Shown here in pieces: positions 43,301-54,900 of a stretch of DNA of 64,000 bases (positions are counted from its first letter, which is position 1; every line of letters begins with the position of its first letter). A program made the translations under genes and the position numbers. The stretch is from a virus. Where the stretch lies: positions 1 to 64,000 of IMG/VR virus record IMGVR_UViG_3300031851_000013, one strand, 5' to 3'. The notes beneath the pieces are model-generated. The model saw nothing but the letters and a program-made list of their open reading frames with translations. It ran no database searches and was not told the origin of the DNA.

Positions 43301-46300
43301 AGAAATTGAGTTTACTCCTACCTCCAAAGGGAGCACCGTTTCAAACTGAAGAGATCTTGTTCCATGATGTTTGCTGTTTTGGAATGGACCAATGGTATTA
43401 ATTCCAGAAGATACTGTTTCATCTAAGTTTGGAATCGCTTCAAGAGAAACTGAATATGTAAAACCGTCTCCAATCATTGAAGGTGGTAGTTCCAAACTTA
43501 AGCTTGGTACCCTGCCCTTAACGTTGTAAGTGCTGGTGGTGACTAGTGCAGGTTCATCTACAGTAATTTGCTCACCTTGTGAACTCATAACGGTCCACCT
43601 AAAGGTATATTTATCATCTTCCACAGCCAACCACTTCTCATCAGTTTCATCTGGGGTATGACTGGAATATATACTGTATGTTCCACCGTTGTTATCGGTT
43701 GTGATGCCTAAAGAAAACGGTGTCTGTGTGTTGTCACCATTGTTCTCACCAACAACTCCGGCGTGAGAATAATCATTAGCAACTACCGCACCGTATGTTG
43801 TAGACGAGAACCTGTTGTCAGAAAAATCGTGAGTAAGGTCTAATCTTGGGCACGAGGGTGTAGTAAATGTTTGACTAAAAACGCCCCCTGATACAGTCGG
43901 GTCTACAATACTCGTCCAAAGTAGGACAATTTGATAACCCATACCAGCGTTCAATGGTATTCCAATTTGACTTAAAGCTTCGGTACCAATTCCAGCCGAG
44001 ATGCTCTGCGTGTTTCCGTTTCCTCCGAGTTCCTGTAATTCCCATCGCCACTGAACCTCACACTCATTTAGTTCGTTTGTATGAGATAAATCAACAATAG
44101 ATATAGTGTCATTTTGAGGATCACATCCGTACGGTTCTAAATTTACAATTCCGCCTCGGGGTGAACAGGGGCAATTAATAAAAATTGCTCGCTCACAAAC
44201 ACAAATACTTTCTGGGGTGAAATGTTCAATCCAGAACTGCCCATTCCAGTCGTTAACTGCACTTTGTACATAATCGTCACAAGTTGCTGGATAAGAATAC
44301 AACAATACACTTACTGGAGTTTCTCCGAATTCGTTCGGATTTCTAATTGCGCAAGCAACAGTTTCGTCGGGTAATTTACCTACTCCTCCATAATATGGGA
44401 TTGGTGCTCCGATACCTGTATCAACAGTCCATACCCAAGACATATCACAAACGTTTTCTTCAGAGGTGGGTTGTAAAACGACGCAGCAGCATTCTGAAGT
44501 TCCGGCATAAATACCGTATTGTATAACATCACTAACTACAGTGGATCTTATAACCATTAATACTTCAATTCCGCCCTTAGAATCATCTTCCGAAAATCTT
44601 GTCTCTGCGTCAGAAATGCCGGAATATAAACCGCCTATATCATAGTCGTTTGGTAGACCGTTTACAACTGCGAGCGCATCAACCATTGCGGTATAAGCGG
44701 TAACTAAAACACTAGATTGTGTAGGGGTTAAGTCATAAATATCATTTGTGTCCACCCAAGCAAGAAGGTTTTCAAGCTTTTGATTTACGTTTTCTATCGC
44801 ATCTCCGAGGGCGGAGTCGGGCGCACCTTGTCTTTGACCTTCTGGGTTTTCTCCCCCAATTTCATCACACCAACCATATGCTTCTGCTTTTGCGGCATCT
44901 AAATCATCCCACAGGACAATTTGAAATTCACACCCCGTGTTGAACTCAATACTATCAGAGACACACTGTGACAAAACATCATCGGAAATTGAACTTCTAG
45001 CTTCTAGGGTGAAGGACCAGACATTTGGATTTGGCGTATCTTCGTCACACTGAACTGGTAAGAGTGGTAATGTTATTTCAGACCAAGGGGTAGTTGGAGT
45101 TTTACCGAAACTTTCTACCGAGACTGTGGCTAGTTCCGGAATATTAACATTTGTGGCTGTAAAAATCCATCTATAATCGCATAGGTTTGGTGTTGGTTGA
45201 TCATCATATTGCAGAGCAACAGAAACCGCTGCGTCGCAACCGTCAGGCGAGCAGTTATAATTATTGCTTACGCTAAAATCACATGGCGGCACCTCGTTTT
45301 CACAATCAGGAGTGCACCTAAACCAAATTTCACTAGACCCTTCCGAACCGGGAATTGGATTACAATCACCCGCACAAATATCTTTCAGAGCTTCATAACA
45401 GTGTTCACCACTAAGACCTGTAACAATGTCACCTGTCAAATATGAGCAATCTCTATTCCATCGTCCACAAGATGATTCACAACAATCTTCAAAAGTATCA
45501 AGAATATCACAATCTGAATTTAAAACATCATCACAGCACTCAACACAATTCTCGTCGGTTGCAGGGTAACTAATTTCTGGAGAGTTGGAGTTTTTACCAA
45601 CCATCCAATTTCCAAAGTTAAACTTTGTTCTTGAAGGACTTTCTTTCAAGAGTAGGGGAAGGACGTTTAGTTGTCTTGTCATATCTGACCAAGCACTAAA
45701 TCCGTTTGAAACAACCATAGGGGTTGAATTAAAATACCTTACAATTAAATCAATAATGGCTTTAGCAACTAAGATTTGCTCATCCATTGTGTAGCGCATC
45801 GGATCTCCGATGTATCTCTTATCATAAGGAAGTTTGAGAATTAGATAATCTCGGTGCTCTTCGTACCAATCCCTAAACCATTGTGGGATTGTTACACCAC
45901 CGCACTCACCAATGTCTAGACAATCGGGCAGATCTGGGTTTCTACAGCAAGCATCTTCTATACACTCTTCAGGCTCGCTATCATCACAGGGATCTCCCTG
46001 AAAGAATCGCCCGATTGGATATGGTAAAACTTCGTGTCTTTTTAATTCATTTCTTAAATTGTTCGGATCACCCTCTAAAATACTATAGCCTTCTTGCATA
46101 ACGTGGAATATTCTTTTATTTCCAACATACTTTGGGTGAATCAATAATGGCGACAAGTTGGGGTCAAACAAAGATACAAACGAAGTATTGGCGAGACCGC
46201 AAAGAGCGACCCTTGCAACTTTTACACCATCGGCGTAAATATCACCAGACTTATCAATAAGGAGATTATTCGGTTTTGAGGAAAGTGAGATTGTACCTGC

Positions 46301-48826
46301 ACCGTATGCTGGTTTTGTCTCATCAATAATAATGTCGCCCTCATTTGAATAATCCCAACCAATCAAACATTCAGCGGTATATTCAGATGCATCAGTACCT
46401 TGTCTGATAATTTTCCAAGGTCCATTCGTGCAATCTTCACATTCGCAATCTTCAAGTTGCGCAAGTAAAACACTTTTCTCTAATACGGCTGCTGCTTTTT
46501 CCTCCTCATATTGTTCAAGAAATGCGCCTGCGTCAATGATCTGTGTTACAATACCTGCAATATCGGCTTCTAGTGTGGTCTTTTCTTGATAAAATTGCGA
46601 AACGTTCGCCGCCCAATCAGATTCAATCTGTGCAATGTCGGCTTCTATAATTGGGCAATCATCTGTTGCATCTTGTGTACCACAAAAATTATCATCATAA
46701 TCTTGCAGCAGTTGCGCCCTATCTGTCTGATACTGTGCCTCATCCGCAGCGTGCTGTTCTATAAGGACAGCTAAATCTTGTTCTAAGGCTCCTTTGACCT
46801 GCACTTTTGTTGCAATGAATTCTGTTTGTATTGTAATTTGATCAGCTAGATCGGATATTGCGTCGTCAACTTGAGCAATTAACTGATTTATGTCATCAAT
46901 CATGTCCGGAGTACAGCCCTGATTGCCACATTCGGCGCAATCAACAACACACAAAGATATTCCGGCTTCAGAACTGTGAGAAACAACTTCTTCTGTCTTT
47001 GCAAAGAGAATACCGGCTTCTTCGGCAGCATTGGTGCCTATCGTTGATTGCGAAAGCATTGTTACGATTGATTCTATACCATCTGGGCATTTTGCAGACC
47101 ACTTCATTGAACTACAATCAAATGTGCCACAAGATGATTCAATTTTAATCTTTACACAGTCTTCTTCCACCGTATTAAAGTAATCTGCGAACAATTGTTC
47201 AATATATGGTCCACACATTGACTCTGGGTGTAGAAAACCTGCGAAATCAGATCCTTTTCTATTCATCCAACCAATTGACTGCAATGCAACATAGGCATCG
47301 TTAAAATCTGGCTGTAAATTGCGAGAATGCCAATCAATTAGATAATTTACACAATCGGTAAATGTATCATCTCCAGTATCCATAGCCCATCGCATAAAAT
47401 CAGAGAAAGTCGGACCAGAAGAAGCACCTTCTTTGGCAACTACTCTTCTTGCTCCGTCTGGAGCCCAATTTTGCGTCCAAGCGGGAGACTTATCAACATC
47501 TCCAGTGTCGTTGTATATATCTGGCTGTGCGTCAGCACCAATTCTGATTTTTAAAATATAATCCGTTCCATAATCACCGTCAAGCAGTGCCGTATCTGGG
47601 ACATCTAAAATTAACTGAACCTTGTCATGTTCTGACGGATGAGCAGATACACTTATATTACAAACTGTTGTGCTTTCGGGATCTATGCGCTTTAGTGAAA
47701 CATCATAAGCGGCTTGGTCGGACAGTGATGCGTGATTGAAATCAAATTCTGCGTTAGTGACCTCTTCATTAAACTGTACAATAACCGGTCCATATCCATC
47801 ATTTTCAACATACACATTTTTAACGGAAAAGCCACTAAATGGACTTCTCGTGTCAAGAAATAAATGAGAAAAGTCTGAACTATCTGTATCTTTCAGTCCG
47901 AAGCTTGGTACCCACTTTACAGAACCGTCGGTTTTCTTACCGAATTTACCTCGGGCACCCGAAATTAAGAAACTTCCAACAACGGCTAAAACAGTGTTTA
48001 CAATAACCCACAAAACACCGGGATAACTGGGGAACTTAACACCGTACTCGGTAGAACAATCATCCTTCTCTTCCGACTGGTTGAGACAACTTTGTAGGTT
48101 TGTTAACCCCCAAGAGACGAGTTCATATACGTTCTCTTCTGTGATGGAGATATTGGCTGTTTGTCCTTCTGTGAGTTCTTTGGTAAGAGTCTCATTAACA
48201 CTTGCCAAAAAGCCCCTCCAATCATCTTGTTCAAGTGCAAATACATCTTTCACGAGGGAATTGAGTAAATCGTCTACACTATCTTCAGCAAGAAAACCTT
48301 CAGATGCTTTTAGCATCAATACTGGGTCTCCAAAAACAATATATAATAATGAAGTTACTAGGGAGTAAGATAAAACTTGGGTGTTGTCGTTTGTAGGTTT
48401 ATCCAATCTTAAAACATTTTCAAAAACCCAATCCACGACAGGTACAACATGTTCACCGATTAGTGCTCGTGACATATTGTTGTCAACAGAACCATACCAT
48501 TCTTTAAATTTTGCATTGGAGGGTATATTTGCAACACCAAGGTTTGACATATTGATGAGGAAGGAAACCTTTTCCAAAAGTTCTGGTGTGTTATACCCAC
48601 TCGGGGCATCAAAACAAATTTCCGCCTCACAAATGTCTTGACAACACCCATAATCACTGTTATTGTATGAGGTTAAGGAGTATTCTAAACTACTCAAGAG
48701 GGACGATAGTGCGCCTCTTTGGGCATCAGACAGTGTGCCCATTGTTGGTTCGGTATCGTTGAGTTCTGTTTTTAGTGTACCTAACCCTAAAAGTAAATTT
48801 TCTATATAATTGTTTGTGTCTGGCAT
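40385..48826 (-). CDS. 2813-aa giant cysteine-rich adhesin-like structural protein
   Basis: A single open frame. Residues 271-290 form one hydrophobic segment (LWVIVNTVLAVVGSFLISGA). Residues about 330-460 look Ig/beta-like (VKNVYVENDGYGPVIVQFNEEV). Residues about 640-800 are a long coiled coil (MIDDINQLIAQVDDAISDLADQI). A cysteine-dense middle (900-1500) with many CxxC and CC pairs follows. GCTDP-type repeats are seen at about 2229-2330 and about 2494-2515. The C-terminus is Gly/Ser rich. The composition and repeats point to a long fibre or surface adhesin, perhaps disulfide or calcium stabilised. No catalytic domain is recognised. Confidence 0.72.
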   Translation of the reverse strand: MPDTNNYIENLLLGLGTLKTELNDTEPTMGTLSDAQRGALSSLLSSLEYSLTSYNNSDYGCCQDICEAEICFDAPSGYNTPELLEKVSFLINMSNLGVANIPSNAKFKEWYGSVDNNMSRALIGEHVVPVVDWVFENVLRLDKPTNDNTQVLSYSLVTSLLYIVFGDPVLMLKASEGFLAEDSVDDLLNSLVKDVFALEQDDWRGFLASVNETLTKELTEGQTANISITEENVYELVSWGLTNLQSCLNQSEEKDDCSTEYGVKFPSYPGVLWVIVNTVLAVVGSFLISGARGKFGKKTDGSVKWVPSFGLKDTDSSDFSHLFLDTRSPFSGFSVKNVYVENDGYGPVIVQFNEEVTNAEFDFNHASLSDQAAYDVSLKRIDPESTTVCNISVSAHPSEHDKVQLILDVPDTALLDGDYGTDYILKIRIGADAQPDIYNDTGDVDKSPAWTQNWAPDGARRVVAKEGASSGPTFSDFMRWAMDTGDDTFTDCVNYLIDWHSRNLQPDFNDAYVALQSIGWMNRKGSDFAGFLHPESMCGPYIEQLFADYFNTVEEDCVKIKIESSCGTFDCSSMKWSAKCPDGIESIVTMLSQSTIGTNAAEEAGILFAKTEEVVSHSSEAGISLCVVDCAECGNQGCTPDMIDDINQLIAQVDDAISDLADQITIQTEFIATKVQVKGALEQDLAVLIEQHAADEAQYQTDRAQLLQDYDDNFCGTQDATDDCPIIEADIAQIESDWAANVSQFYQEKTTLEADIAGIVTQIIDAGAFLEQYEEEKAAAVLEKSVLLAQLEDCECEDCTNGPWKIIRQGTDASEYTAECLIGWDYSNEGDIIIDETKPAYGAGTISLSSKPNNLLIDKSGDIYADGVKVARVALCGLANTSFVSLFDPNLSPLLIHPKYVGNKRIFHVMQEGYSILEGDPNNLRNELKRHEVLPYPIGRFFQGDPCDDSEPEECIEDACCRNPDLPDCLDIGECGGVTIPQWFRDWYEEHRDYLILKLPYDKRYIGDPMRYTMDEQILVAKAIIDLIVRYFNSTPMVVSNGFSAWSDMTRQLNVLPLLLKESPSRTKFNFGNWMVGKNSNSPEISYPATDENCVECCDDVLNSDCDILDTFEDCCESSCGRWNRDCSYLTGDIVTGLSGEHCYEALKDICAGDCNPIPGSEGSSEIWFRCTPDCENEVPPCDFSVSNNYNCSPDGCDAAVSVALQYDDQPTPNLCDYRWIFTATNVNIPELATVSVESFGKTPTTPWSEITLPLLPVQCDEDTPNPNVWSFTLEARSSISDDVLSQCVSDSIEFNTGCEFQIVLWDDLDAAKAEAYGWCDEIGGENPEGQRQGAPDSALGDAIENVNQKLENLLAWVDTNDIYDLTPTQSSVLVTAYTAMVDALAVVNGLPNDYDIGGLYSGISDAETRFSEDDSKGGIEVLMVIRSTVVSDVIQYGIYAGTSECCCVVLQPTSEENVCDMSWVWTVDTGIGAPIPYYGGVGKLPDETVACAIRNPNEFGETPVSVLLYSYPATCDDYVQSAVNDWNGQFWIEHFTPESICVCERAIFINCPCSPRGGIVNLEPYGCDPQNDTISIVDLSHTNELNECEVQWRWELQELGGNGNTQSISAGIGTEALSQIGIPLNAGMGYQIVLLWTSIVDPTVSGGVFSQTFTTPSCPRLDLTHDFSDNRFSSTTYGAVVANDYSHAGVVGENNGDNTQTPFSLGITTDNNGGTYSIYSSHTPDETDEKWLAVEDDKYTFRWTVMSSQGEQITVDEPALVTTSTYNVKGRVPSLSLELPPSMIGDGFTYSVSLEAIPNLDETVSSGINTIGPFQNSKHHGTRSLQFETVLPLEVGVNSISTLPSGNGEFIPSQNFHGSITQPVNVKSVAQDGTLLETNPVNVSFDVANDPCDLISLTVAADSWVIINAPVANDDSPDRVPVTMRFDASWLLHEECGFSDNPTNPPFVDFRYRGYEPDGSQSPAWDAATVVGNYAWDDSTRTISATFEQTFNYPVQSGGNPSPQIGLIGLWLTATDNELSYDASLPYDSKIGWISLNSPDYRECHDGQWVLSEGQEGDGQPTGCPCVIPELNSSLTWSGTNSDEITHTPQAVASDILDVELHQFLELEFDEESTRDYEYTLISSNGDVSDFEVNVLNDESPLPGEGTLRISSSASIAKGFTKTVVATVGAWNKERFLTYADAVTEGCNVEFTVSVPLIAGCVTPDTVDYFAGANIQPANLDCQPVVLGCTDNAAFNYNAQANVDDGTCYPVIEGCMDPTAFNYINPINDVNVDVNTDDESCIPVITGCNDPAASNYDASVNTPTNDDCCYEPELVSVSNALSELQGNIDDVQYSIYNNVVNGGISVTDSAGDFLITIPAGSLTFPRANNSNGAVANQNSGGIIRVNLDAIIDSKGQSYTITCDIGSNSRVAEGEQDISLPDGYLNIRFGKYSDSRQKLESTPDDTYQYLGDTYTNHIAEFEEVRYDITVDIDGCDDQLQFGIISRLETHNYLVGCMNQEAINYDENAEYQIDDDSCVLPAYCWSYTKFTEKAGQLIKEDAVSGGSNWNGNNFSGNWFDLLLSNESARKSDGSFSEYVTSHYTLKGALDGLFSDWCADPTLESYSQKMADFESDITDLAGKMVELMPKAVYRNPVTDSDGNGIINDEDISCWHVPEIYVVQDVVQENGETIAETVAVDNTTDAQWAALKCNSGDPNAVSNPPKQRYTFDVTVFNAWVEGTEGAPTAPYIKTLLELGKIRIDDCGNANSLDDEGYVCGGNNHDDTDMPVHNLDLGGGSFALTDSSGGNGSSGSGSGYSFEQNPNGNNGYSNDGD

Positions 48827-48881
48827 GTCAATAAGTTCCCCTAAAATACTCTTTTAAAACTTTCTGCGTTTTTCTTCAAAT

Positions 48882-48892
48882 ATAAGTAGTAA
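48882..48892 (-). promoter_or_regulatory. Near copy of the ATACTATTTAT motif
   Basis: The minus strand reads TTACTACTTAT, two mismatches from the repeated 11-mer. It lies in the 105-base gap between the two giant structural genes, 56 bases before the start of the 2813-aa gene. Confidence 0.3.
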
Positions 48893-48931
48893 GAATCACG
48901 CAATAAAACCTAGCAAAATAATCATTATTCA

Positions 48932-51900
48932 TTATTCTCCGCTTGTTTCGTTCAAAACTACATCGGCTACACTCTCACTAGTACCTCCAGTGTTGCAATC
49001 GGAAAATGACAGTGGGGTGGAACAGGTTAAAACAGTGCTCGGAATACTCTCGGATGAGACCACACCAACGCACGAATTGAATGATATATCTTCTTCACAA
49101 ACAAGTGAGACTTCTGGTATAGTGATTGGTGTATCAAAATCATTAAACTTGACGAACAGACAACCTTCAGGTGGCAAGGCAAATACACTTGGATCAATTC
49201 CTTGTGTAATTGAGAACGCACCGCATCTTTTTCTCAAAGATGGTACACCCTTGTTGTTAAGGGAAAAAGGAACTTGAGGAATGTTGCTCTCTTTTATTCT
49301 TGTTCCTTCAGCGTCTTGTTGATCTGTTAGGTAGGAGATTGCAGCATTGCAAATAATATAATCATCTTCCTTACAATATTCCTGTCCCTTTATTAGCAGT
49401 GTAACAATAGCTGTGTCTTTGTTCCCGCAAGAGTCTACAACTTCCCATTCAAAAGAAGCTTGACCATAAAAAAGAGATGCTGGGGTAAAATTGAACGAAC
49501 CAGAGGTTTCCTCAAAGTTTGTTAAAGCTCCTGATAAAACATCAGGATGGCTTAACAGTGCATAGGAAATAATATCAGCGTCTTTGTCATACGCAAGAAG
49601 TTGTTTGGAGATTGGAAGCCCATCATTAATAATAAACGTTTGGTCTTTGGCTACTGGCTTGGTCTGACAACAATCAAACACTTCAGTTTTCACATTATCG
49701 CCAACGTTACCCTCTCCGGAAACAGTCACAGTTGTCACAGCATAGTCATATTGAATCTGGTGACATCCAGTACACCCCTTTATACTATCCTTAAATCTCA
49801 TAAACCCATCAGGATCTGGATCTCCAGAAAGTGACCCAATCAAATCCCACTCTGCCGGAACATCCCCGGTTGGATCATAGCCACCTTTTCTATAAATTCT
49901 GTAATTGTCATAATTTCCGAGGTCTCTCCAAAAAATAGTAACAACACCATCTTGTTGGCTCCCCGCTTCGTTACAAATATCAGCCTCTTTCCTGATAAAA
50001 ATTTCAGGATTAGTAATCGGTGGACAACAACTGATTGTAACTTTAAAATATTCTGTATTTGGGCTAAACTCCTGATTCTGATAAACAAACACAGACAACA
50101 CTGCGTACTCATAAACCGTGTCACTTTCACAGTCTTGAGACAGCGCAGCAACATCTTGATCAAAATACGATGTTTCAGATGGTTGAACTATAGCTATTTC
50201 CTCACCGTCTCTGAAAATTTTGTAATATGTTACGCCCGGAATTGAATCCCAACTAATGGTTGCCGTGCCTCTCGTCTCATCGTCAAAACAATCACCAGAT
50301 TTGCCCCAAGCTTTCGGATTGGGAGGGTAAACAAAAATGTTGACGTATCCTTCGTCAGAACACCACGCTTTCCAATTTTTTGTCCTACCTGATTCCAGAA
50401 CAGCAAAATATTTAATTTTGTCGGGTCCAAAATATGATCTTGGGGGCGAATACTTGTACCACAAGGAGTTTGCATTGCCGTGTTCATTGTTAGACGAGAA
50501 GGGAGCCCCTGAACCGACGATAAACTTACCGTCTCTTTCAGTATAATCAACTCGGTTGGAAATGTTTGTATAAACATAAACGTTACCAGTGTCATCTTTT
50601 GTCTTGACATCAAACTCTCCGGTATACGTTCTAATGGTTCCATCGCCTCTTGGTCCTTCAACAAGAAGGAATTCGTTTTCAGCCTTTGGAGCAAAATTAC
50701 AACAAGGTGTTGAGACTACGGAGACATCAGAAGATGTATCACCACACTCGTTTGTTGCAACTACAAAATAATCATAAGTCTGTTCAATTTCTTCGCATTC
50801 TTCGTCGTCGTCACACCAATCACAACAAATGTCAACCTTTGGTGGTGGGAAGTCTATCCACACAGTGGAATCTACTTGTTCTGGGCTGTTAATAATGGTA
50901 GATTGTACGCTATTGTCTGTTGAATTTTTAAACTCGTCCCTGTTTGCAATAACACCAACCTTGGAACCAATAACTGGCACTGCATTTTGTTGAGAACCTG
51001 AAGGTTTGCGATAAACAGTGTAATACTTTGCACCTTCCACCGGGGTCCATGCAATGACAACACCACCTTCGTAATTTCCGCCGCACCCAAAACTCTCAAC
51101 GGAGATTTTCCGGTCTTTTAGCCACCCCGAGATCTTCTTAAGTTCCAAATCTCCAGATAAGAAGCTTGCTGTAGCTATTTTTGGCTTTCCGGGCTTCTCA
51201 CATAGGCAGCAAGAGGTCGGAACAACTTCTGAATCGCTCATATTGAATTTTTCAGGATTTGCAATATGATAAGCTGTCTGAATGTCGGATAATGAAACTA
51301 TACCGTCCCCATCCGCATCATACTCTTCTCTATATAATCCTTCTGAAAGGATGTCTACAGCAACGTTGTGACTAGAGTTTTCAATATCATAATTTGCTAC
51401 GGGCTCTTCTAAAACACTGTTTGTCGTCATATCAAACGACTCTACCTTGATGCCAAACCTTTTATAAGCCAACATTTCAGACGTTCCTTGAAACGTAGCA
51501 TATAAAGACTCCATTGGATGAGAAGAGGAAACTCCAATAATATCAACCGTTGGGGATTGTAGCACAGAATAAGAATTTGTGTGTGTCAGGGTCGTTAGCG
51601 ACTCAGAAACCCCAAACTCTCCTAAAATGGAATCTGGACTTAATCTTAAATAAGTTAAAACACCAGTCCCAGCCGGAATGTAATTATTCCCAGACGTTGC
51701 GTAGGCAACAATGGTGTTTTTTGTATTAGTTGAGCCGGAAGAAACAATGTGATAATCCCAATCATATTCCTTCAGCGCAGTTGGTGCACCGGTGCCGTTG
51801 ACGCAAGATAAGATACCATCACCAGTCAAGCCACTTAGGGAAAGCCGAGCACCGGAGAGACTGTCGTCCCCATCACAGTTTGCAGCATATGACACCTCAA

Positions 51901-54900
51901 CAAGTATATCAGATACTCCACCCTCTTTAGATTTAATCGGAATAACGTCAGAAACCCACAACTTTGCAAAACATCCGGGCTCAAGACAAAATTTTGAACA
52001 TTCATCGGGAACATAGAATTCAAAGTCTAGAGCTTGTTTGATGGAACAAACTTCAGTGGGTACAATATCTTTTATTGTGCTGGCGATCTTTCTAGGGACA
52101 CTAGTTCTGCCGAGCTTGAGAAACATATTTCTAATAGTGACCACATCGGAGATATCAGCAACCCCATCGCCGTTAGCATCAAAAAAGTCTAAAACATATT
52201 CTTGAAAATCGTCATCGCCTCTTCCGATCCAAGTAGATGAATTATAACTAATGTTTGAGAGGTCATATGATGCCCCTCCGAAATATTTTGAACTGACCGT
52301 GTGACCATCTGGAAGGACAATGACTGTATCTGGGATCAAAAGGTCATCTTCGCCTCCTGTACACAAAATACAAGAAACCAAATAGTCCCTCACATTCACT
52401 TCTTGGGCTTGATCTACATTGTACCAATCACCATTCCATTTTCGTGCTGGATTGGTTCTAATCTTGTTTGTGACGAGTTTTGCTTCCAGTGGTAGCGGCT
52501 CTACAGAGCTATTATAGCTGAATATTCCGAACTGGTTTTTAACGACATCTAAGTCTGGTGGTGGACCGTCTCCCGACCACACAATCTGAAAACTTGTTAG
52601 CGTTGATGGAACATCTCTTCCCATTGTTGACAACAGAGATGCACCGTGAATCGGCTTACCCTCTAAGGAATAATCATAAACACATAAATATGCGCCGTTA
52701 TCTCCCAACACTTGAAGATATTTATTATTTTTAGCATCACCCAAGAGACCATTTCTTACAATTGTATAATCATCCGGTATATTTACCTGAAACTGAACGC
52801 CTGCCACTTCACCAATTGGAAATTCATACTTTATATCAACCTCATACGTACCGGGATTTTGTGTTCCTTCAATATTGAGGGCAATATAATTATCACACTG
52901 GGCTTGCCCTAAGCTGGCAATATTGTCTAGCTGTTTATTTATTTGTGCGCTTTTCGCAATTGAAATTGTGGAAAAAACACTAATCATTGCCATAAACAAC
53001 TGAATTGAATAGCCGATACTTACAACTTGTTCGGGTGTATATTCTTTAGATACTACAGGGTCGTTAATTTTGTCCAGAAAAGCCATATATGCTCTTCTCA
53101 AACATTCAACTAACTTTTTAAAACGTGGATCAATATTGTCTTCAATATTTTGCAACCCAGCGACAAGCATGTTTTCTTCGCTGCTTGAATATAGCATAGG
53201 TGCAACACTCGCCAGAGCAGCCGAAGTTTTCGCTTGTAACACATATGTTGAACCAGAGCTTTGTGACTGGACACTATTCTTGTTTTTACCATAGTTGTCT
53301 GCAATGGACTTCACACTTTCCCACAAGCCACCAAGTTTTAGAAAAAACGGGAAAACACAAACACAGGCTGATGTGTCCTCATTCGGTTGTCTTGATTGAT
53401 TATTTTTTATACGTAAAAGTGTTTCGTACCCTGACGAACTTATTGGGTTTGTTCCGTTGCCCATAACAACACTAATGCCGGGGGAAAGGTTTCTAAATGT
53501 AACGTTCCAGCCTGCACTTACTGCCTGACCGATAATTGGGTCTATCTCTTCAATTTCTGTTTGAAAGTCTGTATTGAGGACAACTAAAAAGAAAGTGTCA
53601 AACTCGTCACGACTTAAACAGAAGTTGACATCATATGTTTTTAGATCAATTCCGGCTAACTTAATAAGATAGTCGCCATACCCCATGTCAATTTCATCTG
53701 TACATAGAGATAACGGTGGACCGAGTTGCCAAAGTTTGTTTAAAGCTTCTACATTTTGAGAATTAACGCTCCAATCATATATCTCATCATCCAGAAACAG
53801 ATGACTTCCATCAGCACCCGTCTCAACGTTACCCTCTAGCACAAACTCAATTCTTTTAGAACCAAGTGGCTTGTCAATCTTTATTTTACATAGTGTTCCA
53901 AAAGACGGCTTTGCTGTCACCCAGTTGGAATCTGGCGAAATCACCCATTCGTTCTTGGTTACCCCAAATGAGAAGTCGTCGGTTACCGTGCATCCGTTAT
54001 CTGCATCAATAATTTGAAAACCATCTGGAAGCTTTAATCTTAAACTAAAATCAGTTACCCCGAAAGCACACTGTTGTTCTATACAATAGTTAATTTCAAA
54101 TGATGCATGTGGGTTGTCGCTGAAAGGATCTTCCGTGTAATTCTCCATCCATACAACAATTTCAGGATTTGTGTTTTTACGAATCCAACATTTTGTCTTA
54201 CAGTCTGTATCGCTGTCATCATCGCAGATGCATTCAACTATTTCGTGTGAAATTATATTGCTTGTAATAGTTTCTATCACCTCATCTGTGGATAGCGAAT
54301 TAATCACTGCTTCAACGCTGTACTCGTGAGTGAGATTAGACCCTTCATGTGAGACATTCTCATCCAGATAGGTTCTTATATCAACGTCAACAGCATCATA
54401 AGCTGTGTCTTTGTAAACCTTAAGGGAAGATAAATATGTGTTCGGTGGAAGAGTAATATTCCAAGATAATTCTAGCTCTCCGTATCTCTCTGTCCAACAC
54501 GCACCATCAAATGTTTTTTCTAGTACAATTTCAGCCCCATCACAAGAGGGTATTCCATATGTGTTAAACCCTGAAGGTAGCTTTGTTATTTCTGCCTCGG
54601 GGCTTGCAGTGCCTTCATCTGCCATCCAAGAAATAAAATACTTTGGATATCCCTGAACTCCTGTTTCAAGTTCGGATAAATCATCCTCGTAAGAAAAACT
54701 ATCTTGCCCCTCGTTTAAAACTTCTGCCAACTGTATAGCATCTTCACCTTCAGATCTGATAGAAGTAATCGTATAACTGTGAACAGTGAGATCCATATTT
54801 GCTGGTGTTACAGGTGACCATACAATGTTTGTGGAAAACCCTGTATCGCCCTCACAATCGCCCTGAAGGGTGGCTGTAGCGTCTTGTAAAGAAGAAAGCG

